Position numbers and translations under genes: made by a program. Below, one piece after another: positions 1 to 11,679 of a stretch of DNA of 64,000 nt. The notes beneath the pieces were generated by a model, which was not told the DNA's origin, did no database searches, and saw nothing but the letters and a program-made list of their open reading frames with translations. The DNA is from Ectocarpus siliculosus (taxonomy: Eukaryota; Sar; Phaeophyceae; Ectocarpales; Ectocarpaceae), in contig FN649728.1 of the NCBI GenBank assembly GCA_000310025.1, positions 4,201,077-4,265,076 of the forward strand. The letters are read 5' to 3'. Position 1 is the stretch's first letter. Every line of letters starts with the position of its first letter.

Positions 1-244
1 AATATTCATGAGATATGCACGCTAGCGTACCTTCTCCCGTGGTTTGCCGACGCGAAAGTCAGTTCACAGTTTGATGACGTCATCGAGGAGAATCTGGAAC
101 TGAACACAATCACGATGCTCGGTCTACTGTAACTACCACAATTCGCCCGTCGATGCCGCAAGGCCCTCCAAAGAATGTCGGTCTACAACATTACAGCGAA
201 GAAAAAGCGAGCGAAATGTACATTGAGACTCCAGTGCCGCTGAC

Positions 245-445
245 GAACATGTCGTGTCACGAGTATCCATTGAACGGGAGGTCGGCCTTGCGAACATACC
301 TGGTTCAAATAAATTTCGAGTGAGGCGAACGAGGTGTGGGAACCTACAGAAAGTATTTTTAAGTTGGCAGTTCATTTGTTTGATCCAGAGACGAGCGTGC
401 CCGCCTTTATCTGAGGTTGGACAATGGTTCAATGCCAATCCTGCT
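245..445. repeat. Duplicated flank of the ankyrin gene units
   Basis: This block lies just beyond the 3' end of the minus-strand ankyrin gene at 496-1860. It shares the motif GTCGGCCTTGCGAACATACC and surrounding sequence with blocks at about 7850-7960, 30320-30440 and 35690-35800. Each of those also lies a few hundred bases beyond the 3' end of an ankyrin copy, so the duplicated unit is larger than the coding region. No coding function is visible in it. Confidence 0.6.
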
Positions 446-495
446 CACGTCTTATATTTCATGGTCAAGCCAACTCGTTGCCGTTGACCTATAGT

Positions 496-1860
496 CTACA
501 TGTGCGCCCGCACCCAGGTGAAGCACCTGCTGAATAGCTTTACGTCCAACTGTTGGAATGTCTGCCATCCCATGGGCGTCTTCGGCACAGACGACGGGTG
601 CAAGTTTCTCGAAGGGCGGCCTAGGGCAGCGTTCATTGTAGCAGGCCATGCCCACGACCTAGCACGGAACGCTGGTCCCTTCAGCAGCAATGCTCGAACG
701 GCCGCCTCCACGCTTCCGTTCCTCTCGTGATGATACACTCCGATCGCGTCTTCGGCGACCTTACCCTGATAATCGGCTTTTCCCGCGAGTGCACCAGCCG
801 AGAGAAGAACACGAATGGCAGGGATGGCGCAATACTTGGCAGCGGTGTGGAGCAGTGGACAGCCGAACGCGATCGCCATGATAGCGTGGGTGCTAGGAAA
901 ATCGCGGGCGGGGGCCAGACCCACGTCTACCGTCTCGTGTGAACAGTACACAAACTGGTTCGCCCAAACCTCTTGTTTCTCGTCTCCTTCCACGTTCAAC
1001 AGAATCGTAAGCATATCAATATGCCCGTACTGCACCGACGTACGCATTGCGTCAGCGATAGCTGGTTTCCCGCCAACGGCTTCGAATCCGTTTTTGAGCA
1101 AGAACCGCACCGAGCTCCCCTTGCCGAGCTTGGCGGCCGCGTTAAGAGAGTTCATGCCCTTCTCCGCCCACGCCGACAAATCACTTGCCCCCGCAGATAG
1201 GAGGAGCGACATCGTGCTCTCTCGACACCATTCCGCAGCTGCTGCAAGTGGTGTAAAGCCCTTGTGAGTGGCATGATTCAGTGTCGATGGTGCCTTGGAA
1301 AGAAGCAGTTCAACAACCTGGGTCTCACAGTGAGATGCGGCAAAGTGAATGGCAAGGAGGCCAGTCCCATCTTCGAGTTCCACATCCGCGCCAGCCTTCA
1401 GCAGCGAGTTCAACATCTCCGCCTGGTTTGGCGTTGATGGCCTGCAACAGCGTACTCCCTGACACGCCATCATCACCGGAGTAACCCCCCTGGTGTCGGA
1501 TGAGTTTGGGTTTGCCCCTAGTTGGAGCAAGACCAGCATGGCCCGCACTTTGCCAAGGATTGCCGCGATGTGCAAGGCCGTGAAACCGTTCAAGTAGGGC
1601 CAGTTCGGATTCGTTTCGCAGCAGTATCCATCACTCTTGACCCGAGAAGTGCATGTAGCTTCTATCTCTGCCCCGCTTCTGACAAGGGCCTTGATGATGT
1701 GGACGTGACCGTGAGCAGCAGCGACCGCCATGGGGTGGATATTTTCTTCTCGTGATGCGCGCAGGCTTGCTCCTGCTGCCAGCATTCGTGTAACATCTTT
1801 CAGGCGTCCATGGACTAGCGCATTCATCAGCTGCCCCGATTTCCTCGCTTCACGATTCAT
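496..1860 (-). CDS. Ankyrin-repeat protein, intact copy (454 aa)
   Basis: This single uninterrupted minus-strand frame reads as an ankyrin-repeat protein, a family of helix-turn-helix scaffolds for protein-protein binding. About nine repeats are visible. Examples are HPMAVAAAHGHVHIIKALV near residue 42, FTALHIAAILGKVRAMLVLL near 95, LLAIHFAASHCETQVVELLL near 170, FTPLAAAAEWCRESTMSLLL near 205 and LLHTAAKYCAIPAIRVLLSA near 335. The C-terminal tail carries FRARSWAWP, a motif also present in the other copies of this window. No signal peptide, membrane segment or catalytic domain is visible. The ATG at 1860 was chosen because it begins the aligned N-terminal region. This is the only copy here without a stop or frameshift, so it is the best candidate for a working gene. 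The partner and role are unknown. Confidence 0.8.
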   Translation of the reverse strand: MNREARKSGQLMNALVHGRLKDVTRMLAAGASLRASREENIHPMAVAAAHGHVHIIKALVRSGAEIEATCTSRVKSDGYCCETNPNWPYLNGFTALHIAAILGKVRAMLVLLQLGANPNSSDTRGVTPVMMACQGVRCCRPSTPNQAEMLNSLLKAGADVELEDGTGLLAIHFAASHCETQVVELLLSKAPSTLNHATHKGFTPLAAAAEWCRESTMSLLLSAGASDLSAWAEKGMNSLNAAAKLGKGSSVRFLLKNGFEAVGGKPAIADAMRTSVQYGHIDMLTILLNVEGDEKQEVWANQFVYCSHETVDVGLAPARDFPSTHAIMAIAFGCPLLHTAAKYCAIPAIRVLLSAGALAGKADYQGKVAEDAIGVYHHERNGSVEAAVRALLLKGPAFRARSWAWPATMNAALGRPSRNLHPSSVPKTPMGWQTFQQLDVKLFSRCFTWVRAHM

Positions 1861-4784
1861 TATTCGGCTAATGTTGGCGTTGATGTCCGGGATCAGGCTC
1901 GCGGTTGTGGGCGCCTCGTTGTGTGTCGTGCGCTAGAGGCGCTCCTGGGGATTTCCGCCTCGATGAGAAAGGCGGCGTAATTGGTCGGGGGTTTCACCTT
2001 CACCCCTCTACGTATGATGGCACTTTTTGGTTTTCATGGCGGGGCAGAAATGATGTGAATGCTGTCTGGATTTTGGTGAGCTTTTGATCATTTCTTGTGT
2101 TTCACTTTGCTTGACCTCGTTGGGCGGTGGACACTGCTGCTCGTCAGGAACATTCCGGATGGTAGAGAGATCAGAGAGAGGGTGCGGTCGTTGTTGTGAA
2201 GAAACAGACCACAAAACCAACCATCGTGGAATTTTCATGGATGGTGACATAGCGTCCACAATCGTGGACCGCTCTCTTGTACTTGCTGTCTGTCGTTGTT
2301 TGTTGCAGCGGGAGAGGATGTGCCAAAGTACGCTCTCGAAGACTCAATTGTTCGTGATGGAGCGAGCAGCTCCAGGTCGACACAGTACTGCTGTGATCAC
2401 CTATTGTTGTATTTCCTTCGTACGCCTGTTCTTCTATATCCTCCCTCTGTTTTTTTCCCCGGTGAGCACGACACCCTGCACGTCATCTCCTCCCGAACAA
2501 CAAATTTGAATCCACAGAGTCTAGGGTATTCGTTTCGTTCCGAAATTGTCTTGTCGAAATCTATGTCCCGCCACTCTCCCGCCCGCCCGGAGATACACGC
2601 CACACACACCTATGTTGTCCCCACTACATGGTGGATTCCCTAGAGGATCATGGCATACACTAAAAGGAACGACTGATGGTATCTGGTTTCTGAGGCTCAG
2701 CGGTGCACGCAACTGACAATATTGCTGGCTGAGTCCACGCTTGGACGAAACGTGTGACCCCACAGGATTGAACGCATATGGATGTGTACCTCATCCTCAT
2801 CACGCCGAGTGAGCACAGATGTTCACCCTTTGCTGCGCATGTGCAACAGAGGTAAAGTCACGCGTGCGCGGGATCCTTTCGATGCGACCACGCGACCCCA
2901 TCTTCTTGAGGTGGCCGATAACAACGGAGACATTGAAGGTGCTCGTCGTTCAGAGACAGAAGGTGAGGCAGACATCGAAACCGAGTACATACGTATAGCC
3001 GGGGAACTTGAAGGCCCAATTCGTAGGTGACGTAAGATATCACACCCCCTGGGTCGATGTTTTGACTCGAGTACTGCACGACCAAGTGAACGTACGAGCC
3101 AATCATTGTTTTTCAGAAAGCTCTCGAGGATACAGTCCCAACGCTGCCATTCTTGATACTACGACTCCTGATGTTGTGGAATAATAAATAATCGAACCTT
3201 CAAATTGGCCCCTAGGGTGTGAAGTATTGCGTCACCTACATGCTGTTTGTATGACGACCCGACGACCCCCTCTTCCACAATGTGGCATGATGAGCCTCCA
3301 ACTCGAATCGACGACATGGACGAAATCCAGCTTGCAGACAGAATCAATGGCTTGCAAAGGTGCTGGGGTGTGTTCCTCTAATCCACACTCAATGCTTTAG
3401 ACAAGATGTGTCACATCTTTTTGCTAGTACGCAAGAATCCACGTATACGGCCTTCTCAATTCACACTGCTTCACACACGGGTGACTCTCTTGTAGCTGTG
3501 CGTTTCTGCTAGACTGTCAAGGGTATCACTGCCACTTTCCGTCTAAAGACCATCAAGCCGGCTCCGCAGCAGCCGTCCCCCTTCGTACCGAACGCATCGG
3601 GTGCGCTGAGGGAGTTTGATTCGAAGTGGACGCCACGGGCGACGTACGTAGGAGGAGGGGCACAATGGAGATTGGGGCTGTCCGCCTGCTCGAGGTCAAT
3701 GCTCTCCAGCCCGCCTGTTCTTTTGGCCGGGATTGGCTGTGATGCGGTTATTTTCCTGGCGGGTGCGTATGGTTAGATCTTGAGGCTCTTTATGTATGTG
3801 GTGAAGCTTGACAACGTGACTTTCGCGATATTGATTTTGTGCCACAGATATGAAATTGTAGAGTGAACTGTATAGTGCCGTGGGAGTTGACAGAGGGCGG
3901 CGGGAATTGGGGACCAGGTGTCGATGATGTCCTCGCCCCGTGTACGTTCAGTATGTTTCTTCCATTTATCTGTCAGTCTCGGTGTTTCCTACATCGATGT
4001 CCTACGCGCCTGTGATTCTTTCACACCCTGTCGACTCACTCGCGGACGCGTGGCGACGGAAGATTCCTCGCAGTAGGTATTTGTTCGCCACTGCTAACAC
4101 GTCATCGGTGCAACTTACAGTGATTGTTTGAGTGTTATATCGTAGCCTGGCGTTCAACGACCTCTGGTGGCCGCATGGTCTCGCCTATCCTCGCGTCCAT
4201 ATTCTCTTCCTGGGTTCATCGACAACACAGGACCTGCATACACCTGTCGCTCGTCGCCGGTCTACCTCCACGGTCGAACCGTCTGGAACGCCTTGCGACC
4301 TATGAAATCGAGAATATGTACCTCGATGTTGCCTCTGAGTGTATGTTGACAGCGAGAAAAGTGGAGAACACCTTCAACAAATGGAAAGTCAGCACAGGTC
4401 GGGGAAGCCGAGTCGGCGTGGATGCCTTCTGACAACGACCAGATCATGATGCAGGTTGAAAAGGCAGATTTCGTCAGTGCCATGGTGCGGAACTGTGGAG
4501 ATGGTTGGCCCAAAATGTGTTTCCTTGCACCGGGTTACAATAGATCTTTGGCCTCTTGTATTGTCTGTGCTACTCCACACGCTCTCCACTCAACGCTCAA
4601 CGCAATTCAATTTCCTCACGCGCGGAGAACTGCGCAACGAAATCTACGAACGGTGTCACCGTGTCTCGCGTGGGTGAACCAATCTGTGATGGTTGGCTTG
4701 TCCTATACGGCAAGCAGTAGCAGCAGCCTTCCGACGTGATGGCAACATGCATTGGGTTTGGTTACCCTGGATTGGCCTTGCAGA
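1861..4784. other. Intergenic region with duplicated blocks, no supported gene
   Basis: No convincing gene is seen. A block at about 2190-2250 (GTTGTGAAGAAACAGACC followed by ACCAACCATCGTGGAA) recurs in modified form at 6470-6520, 9350-9380 and 33860-33910, each time on the 5' side of an ankyrin copy. A segment at 3540-3720 resembles 27420-27610. On the plus strand, about 2890-2960 reads LLEVADNNGDIEGAR, which looks like the first helix of an ankyrin repeat; a similar short piece (RLLEVAA) occurs at about 34285. These look like remains of repeated duplications. Confidence 0.5.
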
Positions 4785-5605
4785 GATCCGATCTCGTCTA
4801 CGGCAAACTTCCCTGAGAATCAGCTATCACCGCGAGTACCTTAGCAAAAAGCATGGAGGGCAGCGATGGAGCAGTGCTTCGCAGGAACGTGAAGCAGTGG
4901 ACATCCGAGCGCGGTCGCCAGCATAGCGCGGGCTCTATTGTAGTGCAGGAAAATGTCGGGGGTCCTTCTTGCCTAGATCTTCCGTCCCGCGTGAACAATG
5001 CACAAGCTGGTTTGCCCAACCCTCCTACTTGTAGTTGTTGTCTCCTTCCGCTTTCAACAGAACATTCAGCAGTTCAGCAGTTCAAGAAGCTCATGCCGCG
5101 CTGACGTGCACAATGCGTCAGCGATAGCTGGCGTTTTTGAGAAAGAATCGCACCGAGCTTCCGTCGCCCAATAATAACACGGCAATGCGAAGGGCGTTCA
5201 CTCCCTTCTCCGTCCACGACCACAAAACGCATGTCCCTGCGGAAAGGAGGAAGGACACGGTGCTCTCGTTACCCGCTTGAGCAGCTAGTGAAAGAGGTGT
5301 ATTCCCAACGATATCGGTATGGTTCAGTGTTGATGGCGCCATGGAAAGCAACACTCGTACAGTCTGGTTCTCACAGTGAGCTGCGGCTAAATGAATAGCA
5401 AGCCAACCGCTCATCCTATGCCTTGGTCCTGGTTCCGCGCCAACATGATGCAATACGTGTAACATTTCAACCTGCGTTGTTTGCGTTGGTGTCCCGCAAC
5501 AACTCCCACAGCACACCATCATTATCGGAGTGGTCCCTGGGATGTCGGTCGAGTTGGGGTTCGCCCCTCGTTGGACAAATCTCCCACACTACTGATAGTT
5601 TTGTT

Positions 5606-6136
5606 CAACCGCCCATGGGACACCCATGAGTCGCCCATGGGCTGGCCATGGGCCGCCCATGGCCGGCCCATGGCCAGCCCATGAAGTGGCCACCGTGGGC
5701 GCTTCAATCTAGAACCTCACCACATTCACATCAACCTAGAACTTTGCCACCAACGCCAACCTAGCAGGCATCGTGTGCGCTTGGGGTTAGGGTTATGCTT
5801 AGCGTTAGGGTTATTAGCCGCTGTAGTGCCCCGCTCCAAAGCATATTAGCTAGGGTTTAGGAGTACACTGGTTCGGTTGAAGGGCTCTCATTGGCCGCCC
5901 ATGGACTTCCCATGGGTTGCCCATGGGCTGCCCATGGGCACGCTCATGGGCAGACCCTATGGGTTGCCCACGGGCATGCCCATGGATGACCCCTAGGTGA
6001 ACCATGGTTGACGCATGAGTGACCCATGGGCAATAAAGTGCCCATGGGCCTAACGGGGTGCCCATGGGCGGCCCAAGGGCCACCCATGGGTCACCCATGG
6101 GTCACCCATGGGTCACCCATGGGATTCCGATGGGTC
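5606..6136. repeat. CCCATGGG-rich palindromic repeat arrays
   Basis: Two clusters, 5606-5684 and 5888-6136, hold more than twenty overlapping units built on CCCATGGG or close variants, spaced about 10-12 bases apart, for example CACCCATGGGTCACCCATGG near 6090-6120. Since each unit is its own reverse complement, the arrays can fold in many registers. The arrays lie wholly inside the inserted DNA element. Confidence 0.8.
5783..5815 (+). repeat. Short degenerate TTAGGG (telomere-like) patch
   Basis: The sequence contains GGGGTTAGGGTTATG and then GCGTTAGGGTTATTAG, giving two exact TTAGGG units and near matches. It lies between the two CCCATGGG clusters. It is too short to be a telomere remnant with confidence and may be chance or a repair scar. 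Confidence 0.35.
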
Positions 6137-6429
6137 GTTTGGGAAAACCGTAGAAAGTGTGGGAGACCCTTGTTGGAGCAACACCAGCATGGCTTGCGCT
6201 TTGCCAAATACAGCCGCGATGTTCAAAGCCGTCTCGCAGCAGTACTCATCACTTTCGTTCTGACAAGTAGCCTTGATGATGTGGACGTAGCCATGAGTGG
6301 TACCGACCGCGATGGGAGGGACGTGTTCGTTGTCGTGGAGGATTCGCGTAGCACCTTCAGATGTCCATTCAAACAATGTATGCGGTTCACCCTCCCTGCG
6401 AACTGCAGTACATTTGCTTGAGATGAGTA

Positions 6430-7740
6430 TTCCAAATAGTAGAAGGTACTGGGCAGAAGTCACAGAGTGGTGTGTGTTGTGAAGAATCCAGCAACCACCA
6501 CCAACCATGGTGGAATATCCAGGATCTTCCTGGCTCGGCATTCGTCCCATTGGAAACCGACTAGACTAATCAGAAAACCACGGGCACTTCTCTACAGCTC
6601 ATAGACTATTCATCATTTTTGAAACCATGATTGTACCCGCCGGAGGGACTTATGCTGAAGAAAACCAGTGGAGTTCCCTAGAAGATCAGCGTGCAAGAAG
6701 GGGTGCACACCTCTATGTTCCTGCCTATTCAAATTGGCGGGATGTTCAACAAGCGATCTTCCTGGTTGGTGCCACGCCCTTGGTGGACTGACGCAGAGGT
6801 CTTGAGCTTCGCCATGCTAACAGATTCGTTCGGCCGTAAAACCAGAGTTACTCGCATGCAGCGTCACCCGTCTGTGGTCATCGAACCGAAGCCCTAAGAC
6901 AAATATATTCACTCTTTGTGACCATTCGTGTGAATATTCGTTGCGGTTTCATCCCACCTCTTTCTATCGTGGGGCTACAGCCGTTTCGTCAGTGGTCTTC
7001 CCAAAAGGATCCTTTGGTTGGTGAGCTTGTGCGCCCCCGCCACCACCACGGTACTCAACGGCCACTTAATTTCCCATTTGCTAGCTTGATTTATCTCAAC
7101 GGGACCTTTCGAGACCATCGTCACGAAACACTGGCCGCCGAGAGAAAGGAAACGGGGGAACCTGATATTGTTTGGGCAGAGCTTTGATCTCGTCCCACGT
7201 GCCCACTGATGCCGATGTAAAGAACATGAGAGATGCGTCCTGCTTGTGAAACGATTCATTCACATTTCTACTGGTTGTCACAAGTTCTTCTTTTCTTTCC
7301 CGGAAATAGCTGACATTTCGCCAAATATGCTACAAGTGTTCGTCATAAAGTCGCTTCGGCGGTGAGGGGCTGTTAAGCACTGTAGTCGCATGGAACGCAG
7401 AATCAAGGCGCAAATAGGAAGCAAGAAAAGATGGGACTCGCCTAGCTGGGGGGCAATTTTTCGTTCTATCCCAACAACGTCTCCAGAACGCACATCAGAA
7501 AGGATGGTCAACGGCGAAGCTTGTATGCCGTCACCAAACAAGCTGTGCGGAATTCTCCCTCAATCCTAACCATGCCAACAGCACGCTGCTGTATAAGTGC
7601 GGAAGCTGCCCGTTGACCGCCCTCGTACTAAGAAATTTGATGGACTATTGTACATCCTCCCTACATGTAGGAGACAGCTCGATTGTTCCATCGAGAGGCA
7701 ACTGAGAAACGAACACAACGAACATGAATCAATACTGCCT
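6430..7740. other. Intergenic region, nothing recognised
   Basis: The block at 6470-6520 repeats the GTTGTGAAGAA...CCAACCATGGTGGAA sequence found 5' of the other ankyrin copies. Beyond that I see only short overlapping open frames without recognisable domains. Confidence 0.4.
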
Positions 7741-7744
7741 TAGA

Positions 7745-7960
7745 TGTACAATGTTTCCTCGTAGATGCTGCGAAGGCCCTCGAGTGACAGCGTAGTGGAC
7801 GAGAAGTGGGAAAAGTGTACTGCCGGTTCCTCCCGCCGAAGGTGAAGCTGTCGTATCACGACTGATCACCAACAAAAGAGAGGTCGGCCTTGCGAACATA
7901 CCTTGGTACAATAGAACGTGGTCACACCAGTTTCGAGGGACGAGAAACAACTGTGGGAAT
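7745..7960. repeat. Duplicated flank of the ankyrin gene units
   Basis: The stretch around 7850-7930 (GTCGGCCTTGCGAACATACC, then AACGTGGTCACACCAG) matches the blocks at 245, 30320 and 35690. It lies on the 3' side of the ankyrin pseudogene at 8285-9335, as expected if gene and flank were duplicated together. Confidence 0.6.
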
Positions 7961-8284
7961 ATGCGCACGTGAGGGCGGGCAATGTTCATATCAAGAACGG
8001 TGCCAACGAAAAAAATAATATCCGCGGCGATGAAAGCTAGTAGCTGTTGTGGGCATGCGCGATGCTTGAATATGCCGACACGAATATTCTGCCTGTTTCT
8101 GATGTTGACATGTTGTCATTTAACCTGTCGAGGGTACCGTCGGCTTGCGAAGCAACATTGCCCGCCATAATTGTACGCCCACCATTCATGGCCTCTCCCT
8201 GTCTCCTCACCTGTCAAAGTTCTTGATGAAAAGTGATTCGTCCGTCGACCTGCGTGTCTGCGCCCTCACATACATGTTCGGCAA

Positions 8285-9335
8285 TGGAATCGACGGAGAC
8301 GGCGGCACCTTCGAAGCCGGCCGGGAGCGAACTCCACTGGAACGGGCCATGTCCATGATCGAGCACGAAATGCTGGTCCCTTCAGCAGCATTCGTCGGAA
8401 AAGCCTCCTCCTTGCCTATGTTCCTCTCGTTTTCGGGTAGGGTAGAACAGATTCGATCTCGTCTACAGCAAGCTTGCCTCGAGAATCAACTTTCTCCGCG
8501 ACTGCCCCAGCAGATAGGAAAATAAGAAGGGCAGGGATGGAACAGTACTTGGCAGCGACATGAAGCATTGGACACCCGAGCACGGTCTCCACACCAGCGC
8601 GGGCTTCAGGGGAATTTCCGTGCAATATTGTCGAATTGGGTGCACACGGTTGGCCCAAACCTCTTGTTTCTTTTCTCCTTCCACGTTCAACAGAATTTCC
8701 AAGAAATTACCGCGTCCATGTTGCACCGACATCCGCATGATTTGAGTGATAGCTGGGAGTCCGCCAACGGCCTCCGTTTTTGAGCAAGACCCTCACCGAG
8801 CTTTCCTTCCCGTGTACCACGGCCATATCAAGAGCGTTCACTCCGTTTCGTCGCCCATACCAAAAAATCACTTGCCTCAGAAAATACGAGGAGCGACATC
8901 ATGCTCTCTCGACCGTGTTTCGCAGCGATGGCAAGAGGTGTACTCGCTTCTTCGTTAGCATGGTTCAGTGTCAATGGCGCCTTGGAAAGAAGCAGTTCAA
9001 CGACCTGGGTGTCGCACTGCGCTGCAGCAAAGTGAATGGCAAGACCACCACCCTCATTTTCGAGTGCCGGTTCCGCGCCAGCCTCCAGCAATGAATGCAG
9101 TATTGCCAACCGTGTCGAGATGTCCCATAACCCGGTTGACACGCCGTCACCATCATTGGAGTGACGCCTGTGCTGTCGGTGGAGTTGGGGTGTGCTCCTA
9201 GTTGGAGCAACACCAGTAGAGCGTCAGCATTACCCACGGCAGCCGCGATGTGCAAGGCCTTGAAGCCGTTGCGGTAGGGCCATTCGGAATTCCATTTCCA
9301 CGCCACATCCATGTCGCTCCGACAAGTAGCAGAGA
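8285..9335 (-). pseudogene. Ankyrin-repeat pseudogene, frameshifted
   Basis: This is a third paralogue in the first array, readable only by changing frames. From N- to C-terminus the visible pieces are FKALHIAAAVGNADALLVLL (about 9270-9190), LAIHFAAAQCDTQVVELLLS and TPLAIAAKHGRESMMSLL (frame 8828-9142), VQHGRGNFLEILLNVEGEKK (about 8735-8670), and PMLHVAAKYCSIPALLIFLS (about 8570-8500), then the remains of the C-terminal tail. At least three frame changes separate them. The N-terminal repeat seen in the intact copy is replaced upstream of about 9335 by non-coding sequence, so the copy is also truncated. Confidence 0.7.
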
Positions 9336-9449
9336 CCAGAGATGAAGAAAATTTAACACACCACAACCATCGTGGAATTTTCTGGATCTTGATGGCGCGC
9401 GCGCGCTTGGCTTCATAACGTCCACAAGACACGCATGCGCTCTACGGAA

Positions 9450-11400
9450 CATAAACTTTCACTTTTCATCATTTTTTGTTCTCGAAACATATGCATACGC
9501 CCCGAGGAAACATACCGCGTACAGACCGCAGCAGCAGTGGGATTCCCGACGTCAAGGGTCCGCACGTTCTCAAGACGAGCGCGCCTCTCTTCCCCTGCCC
9601 GATAATATCAGCGGCAACGCACCAGGCGATCCCCTGCCGAAAGCGCCCTGGGAGAGGCGACGCAGAGACTGAGCGAATTGTGTCTCGTCGCTGTGTTGAC
9701 AAACTCAAAACGAATAGCTTTTCTTACGAGCGTGCAACCAGAGCCAACAAGACATTGAAGTACGTACACACCGTTGTTGGCATGCAAGTTACAGCACATC
9801 ATAGCGGGGAAGTATCTTGCCTTAGGGCAAGTGCCATTTCAGGCAGGCGTGTACCCCGGACTCGCAACAGCAAGGCGACCCTTGGACTGCCCTCGTCTGG
9901 TTGAAACCCTGACACGATGGACATATGCAGTCCCCAGTGCCAGAAAAAATGAACCATGCGGAAAACAAACGGTGGTGGCCCTGGGACCGTTCCCAGAGAG
10001 TGAAATGAAATTGTGTCCCTCATGGAACGGAAGCAGAGAGTGATTTCCGTTCTGATATCTGCGGCGTGACGACAGGCACGGACGGAAACAGCGCTCTCGC
10101 CGATGAAACGTAATATATTGGGGAGCGACATCGGTGAATGTCTTGCCCCCCTGGCCAATCAGTTTCTCTTGGTACTTCGGTCGCACCCCTGTCCAAGAAT
10201 TCCGGACTGCTGCGCCATCGCCCGAAACCTCATGGTACTTTCACACGCGTTACCAGGTAGCCATGCGCATGCACAAAATAGACAAGGGGGCCCACGGCAG
10301 GCGTGCCGCACAGATGAACCGATATTCTCGCATTCATTCCACATCGCTGGTCCTCAGCCATAGGGACAAGAACGCAGCGCCTTAGCTGAGGTCAGGATGA
10401 TTCGCAAAACGTCACCAAAACGAGAACACACTAGCCGAGCGAACGTTTTCCGGTCAAGGCTTTCCCGAAAACAAATAAAACTTCGCGTGGAAGGAACATG
10501 CGACCTGCGTCTATCTACATCGCTGCGGCCTCCTCTCATGACTGTCACAACAAAATCGTCTCTGGTACTCTACACACGTTCAAATATACTCTACAAGGCT
10601 AGCGACGTTTCGTGCCACAAGCAAAAACCACGACACCTAGGGATTACCTCAACCAAAATACACTGTAAACAATTTCCAATCGAACCTTGCGATGAATTCC
10701 GCCACGGTCAAGGACCTCTTGCCGGAAGGGAAATCCCACTCAAGATGGCTCACAACAATCCTCCGTCTCACTCACATCGCCGTGATCGACGAAGATTCAA
10801 ACGCTGAAACACAAACATCAGAATGAACCCGACGTGACAAATCCCAGCCATGCGCAAAGCGGGGGGGGACAGGCATACTCGCCCAACGAACGAAATTCGT
10901 TCCATGTCAAGTGACAGCGCTCGTCGCCGCTGAGTGGCCTGTCCATTGGGCTCCCCCTGCCACAATTGAGCGCTCCCCATCGGCTTCCTTCAAGTCTCGC
11001 TGACTTACGAATATTTCCGTAGCGTATGTCCCACAACACGGTGCGGCAACAGGTACCAAGAACAATAGCCATGGGTGCCTGGCGTTCACAGCTTCCACCA
11101 GGAAGAGGATTGCCGCTGCTGCTGGACTCTCTCTCGCGAAAGACGCAGCACTGCGGAAGCGACTCCCTCTGCGCTTCCACGTGTCCGACACTGCAGTCGC
11201 CACTGCCGGCGCGGGTCGAAGGCACGCTCCCCTTTCAGATCAACCACCACCTGTCCGAGTTTGTACACCGCAACCACCAGCACGGATTTCGATGATTGTT
11301 TAGGAGGCAAAGGAGGAGCAGCGGATAATACGAGTCTGGCCCGAAACACTCTTAAGCTGCTGCATTTCTAGCGTGTCAACATCAAACACGGTAAAGGCCG
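9450..11400. other. Intergenic region, no gene recognised
   Basis: This stretch lies between the first ankyrin array and the 3' end of the large LRR gene. Several open frames of 80-145 codons overlap on both strands, none with a recognisable domain or a convincing splice pattern. The right part may include 3' untranslated sequence of the gene that ends at 11680. Confidence 0.35.
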
Positions 11401-11679
11401 TGCAGTGACTGTCGCTCGGAACCGGTGCGTTCAAACACAACTCGTTGTTGGCTTTTTGTTTTCAGGTACGCGGTTGCCGTTCAACAATATCACACCTCGA
11501 AAACAACCATTCCAAACCAAACAAGAAACATAACAGCAACAGAGAGCAGTGACACTCATTGTTCCCCTCCCGTCCAAGAAAGTACTTCGATTTTCCTTTA
11601 ACTGAAATACAAAGCAAGGTCGAAAACCGGTACTGCTGCGGCTGCTTAAATGCAAATGATGAGCGAAAGACATGGAAAT

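Larger units (their letters stand above)
5567..6177. mobile_element. 593-bp non-autonomous DNA element with TIRs and probable 9-bp TSD
   Basis: The element runs 5576-6168 inside the ankyrin pseudogene. Its ends are inverted copies of TCTCCCACACT: plus strand near 5580-5590, and minus strand near 6156-6166, seen there as AGTGTGGGAGA. A TTTT block follows at a similar distance on each side. The flanks are CTCGTTGGA (5567-5575) and CTTGTTGGA (6169-6177), an 8/9 match that fits a 9-bp target duplication as made by Mutator-type transposases. No transposase is encoded. The interior consists largely of CCCATGGG-type palindromes and a short TTAGGG-like patch. The Mutator assignment is inferred from TSD length only. 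Confidence 0.6.
4785..6425 (-). pseudogene. Ankyrin-repeat pseudogene split by a DNA element
   Basis: This is a decayed paralogue of the gene at 496-1860. The C-terminal two thirds lie at 4785-5575 and include readable repeats such as LAIHLAAAHCENQTVRVLLS and NTPLSLAAQAGNESTVSFLL (frame 5118-5522), followed by frameshifted remains. The N-terminal third lies at 6178-6425, with IAVGTTHGYVHIIKA and NIAAVFGKAQAMLVLL. In the intact copy these two parts are continuous across the codons for LLQLGANPN; here they are separated by the insertion at 5576-6168. Frameshifts and missing stretches exist besides the insertion, so the copy is dead. The assignment rests on motif-level alignment to the intact copy. 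Confidence 0.7.

Noticed and set aside
5580-6140. CCCATGGG repeats as a CRISPR array
   Set aside because: Units are self-complementary, only about 10-12 bases apart, and lack unique spacers of constant length. The context is eukaryotic and lies within a TIR-bounded element.
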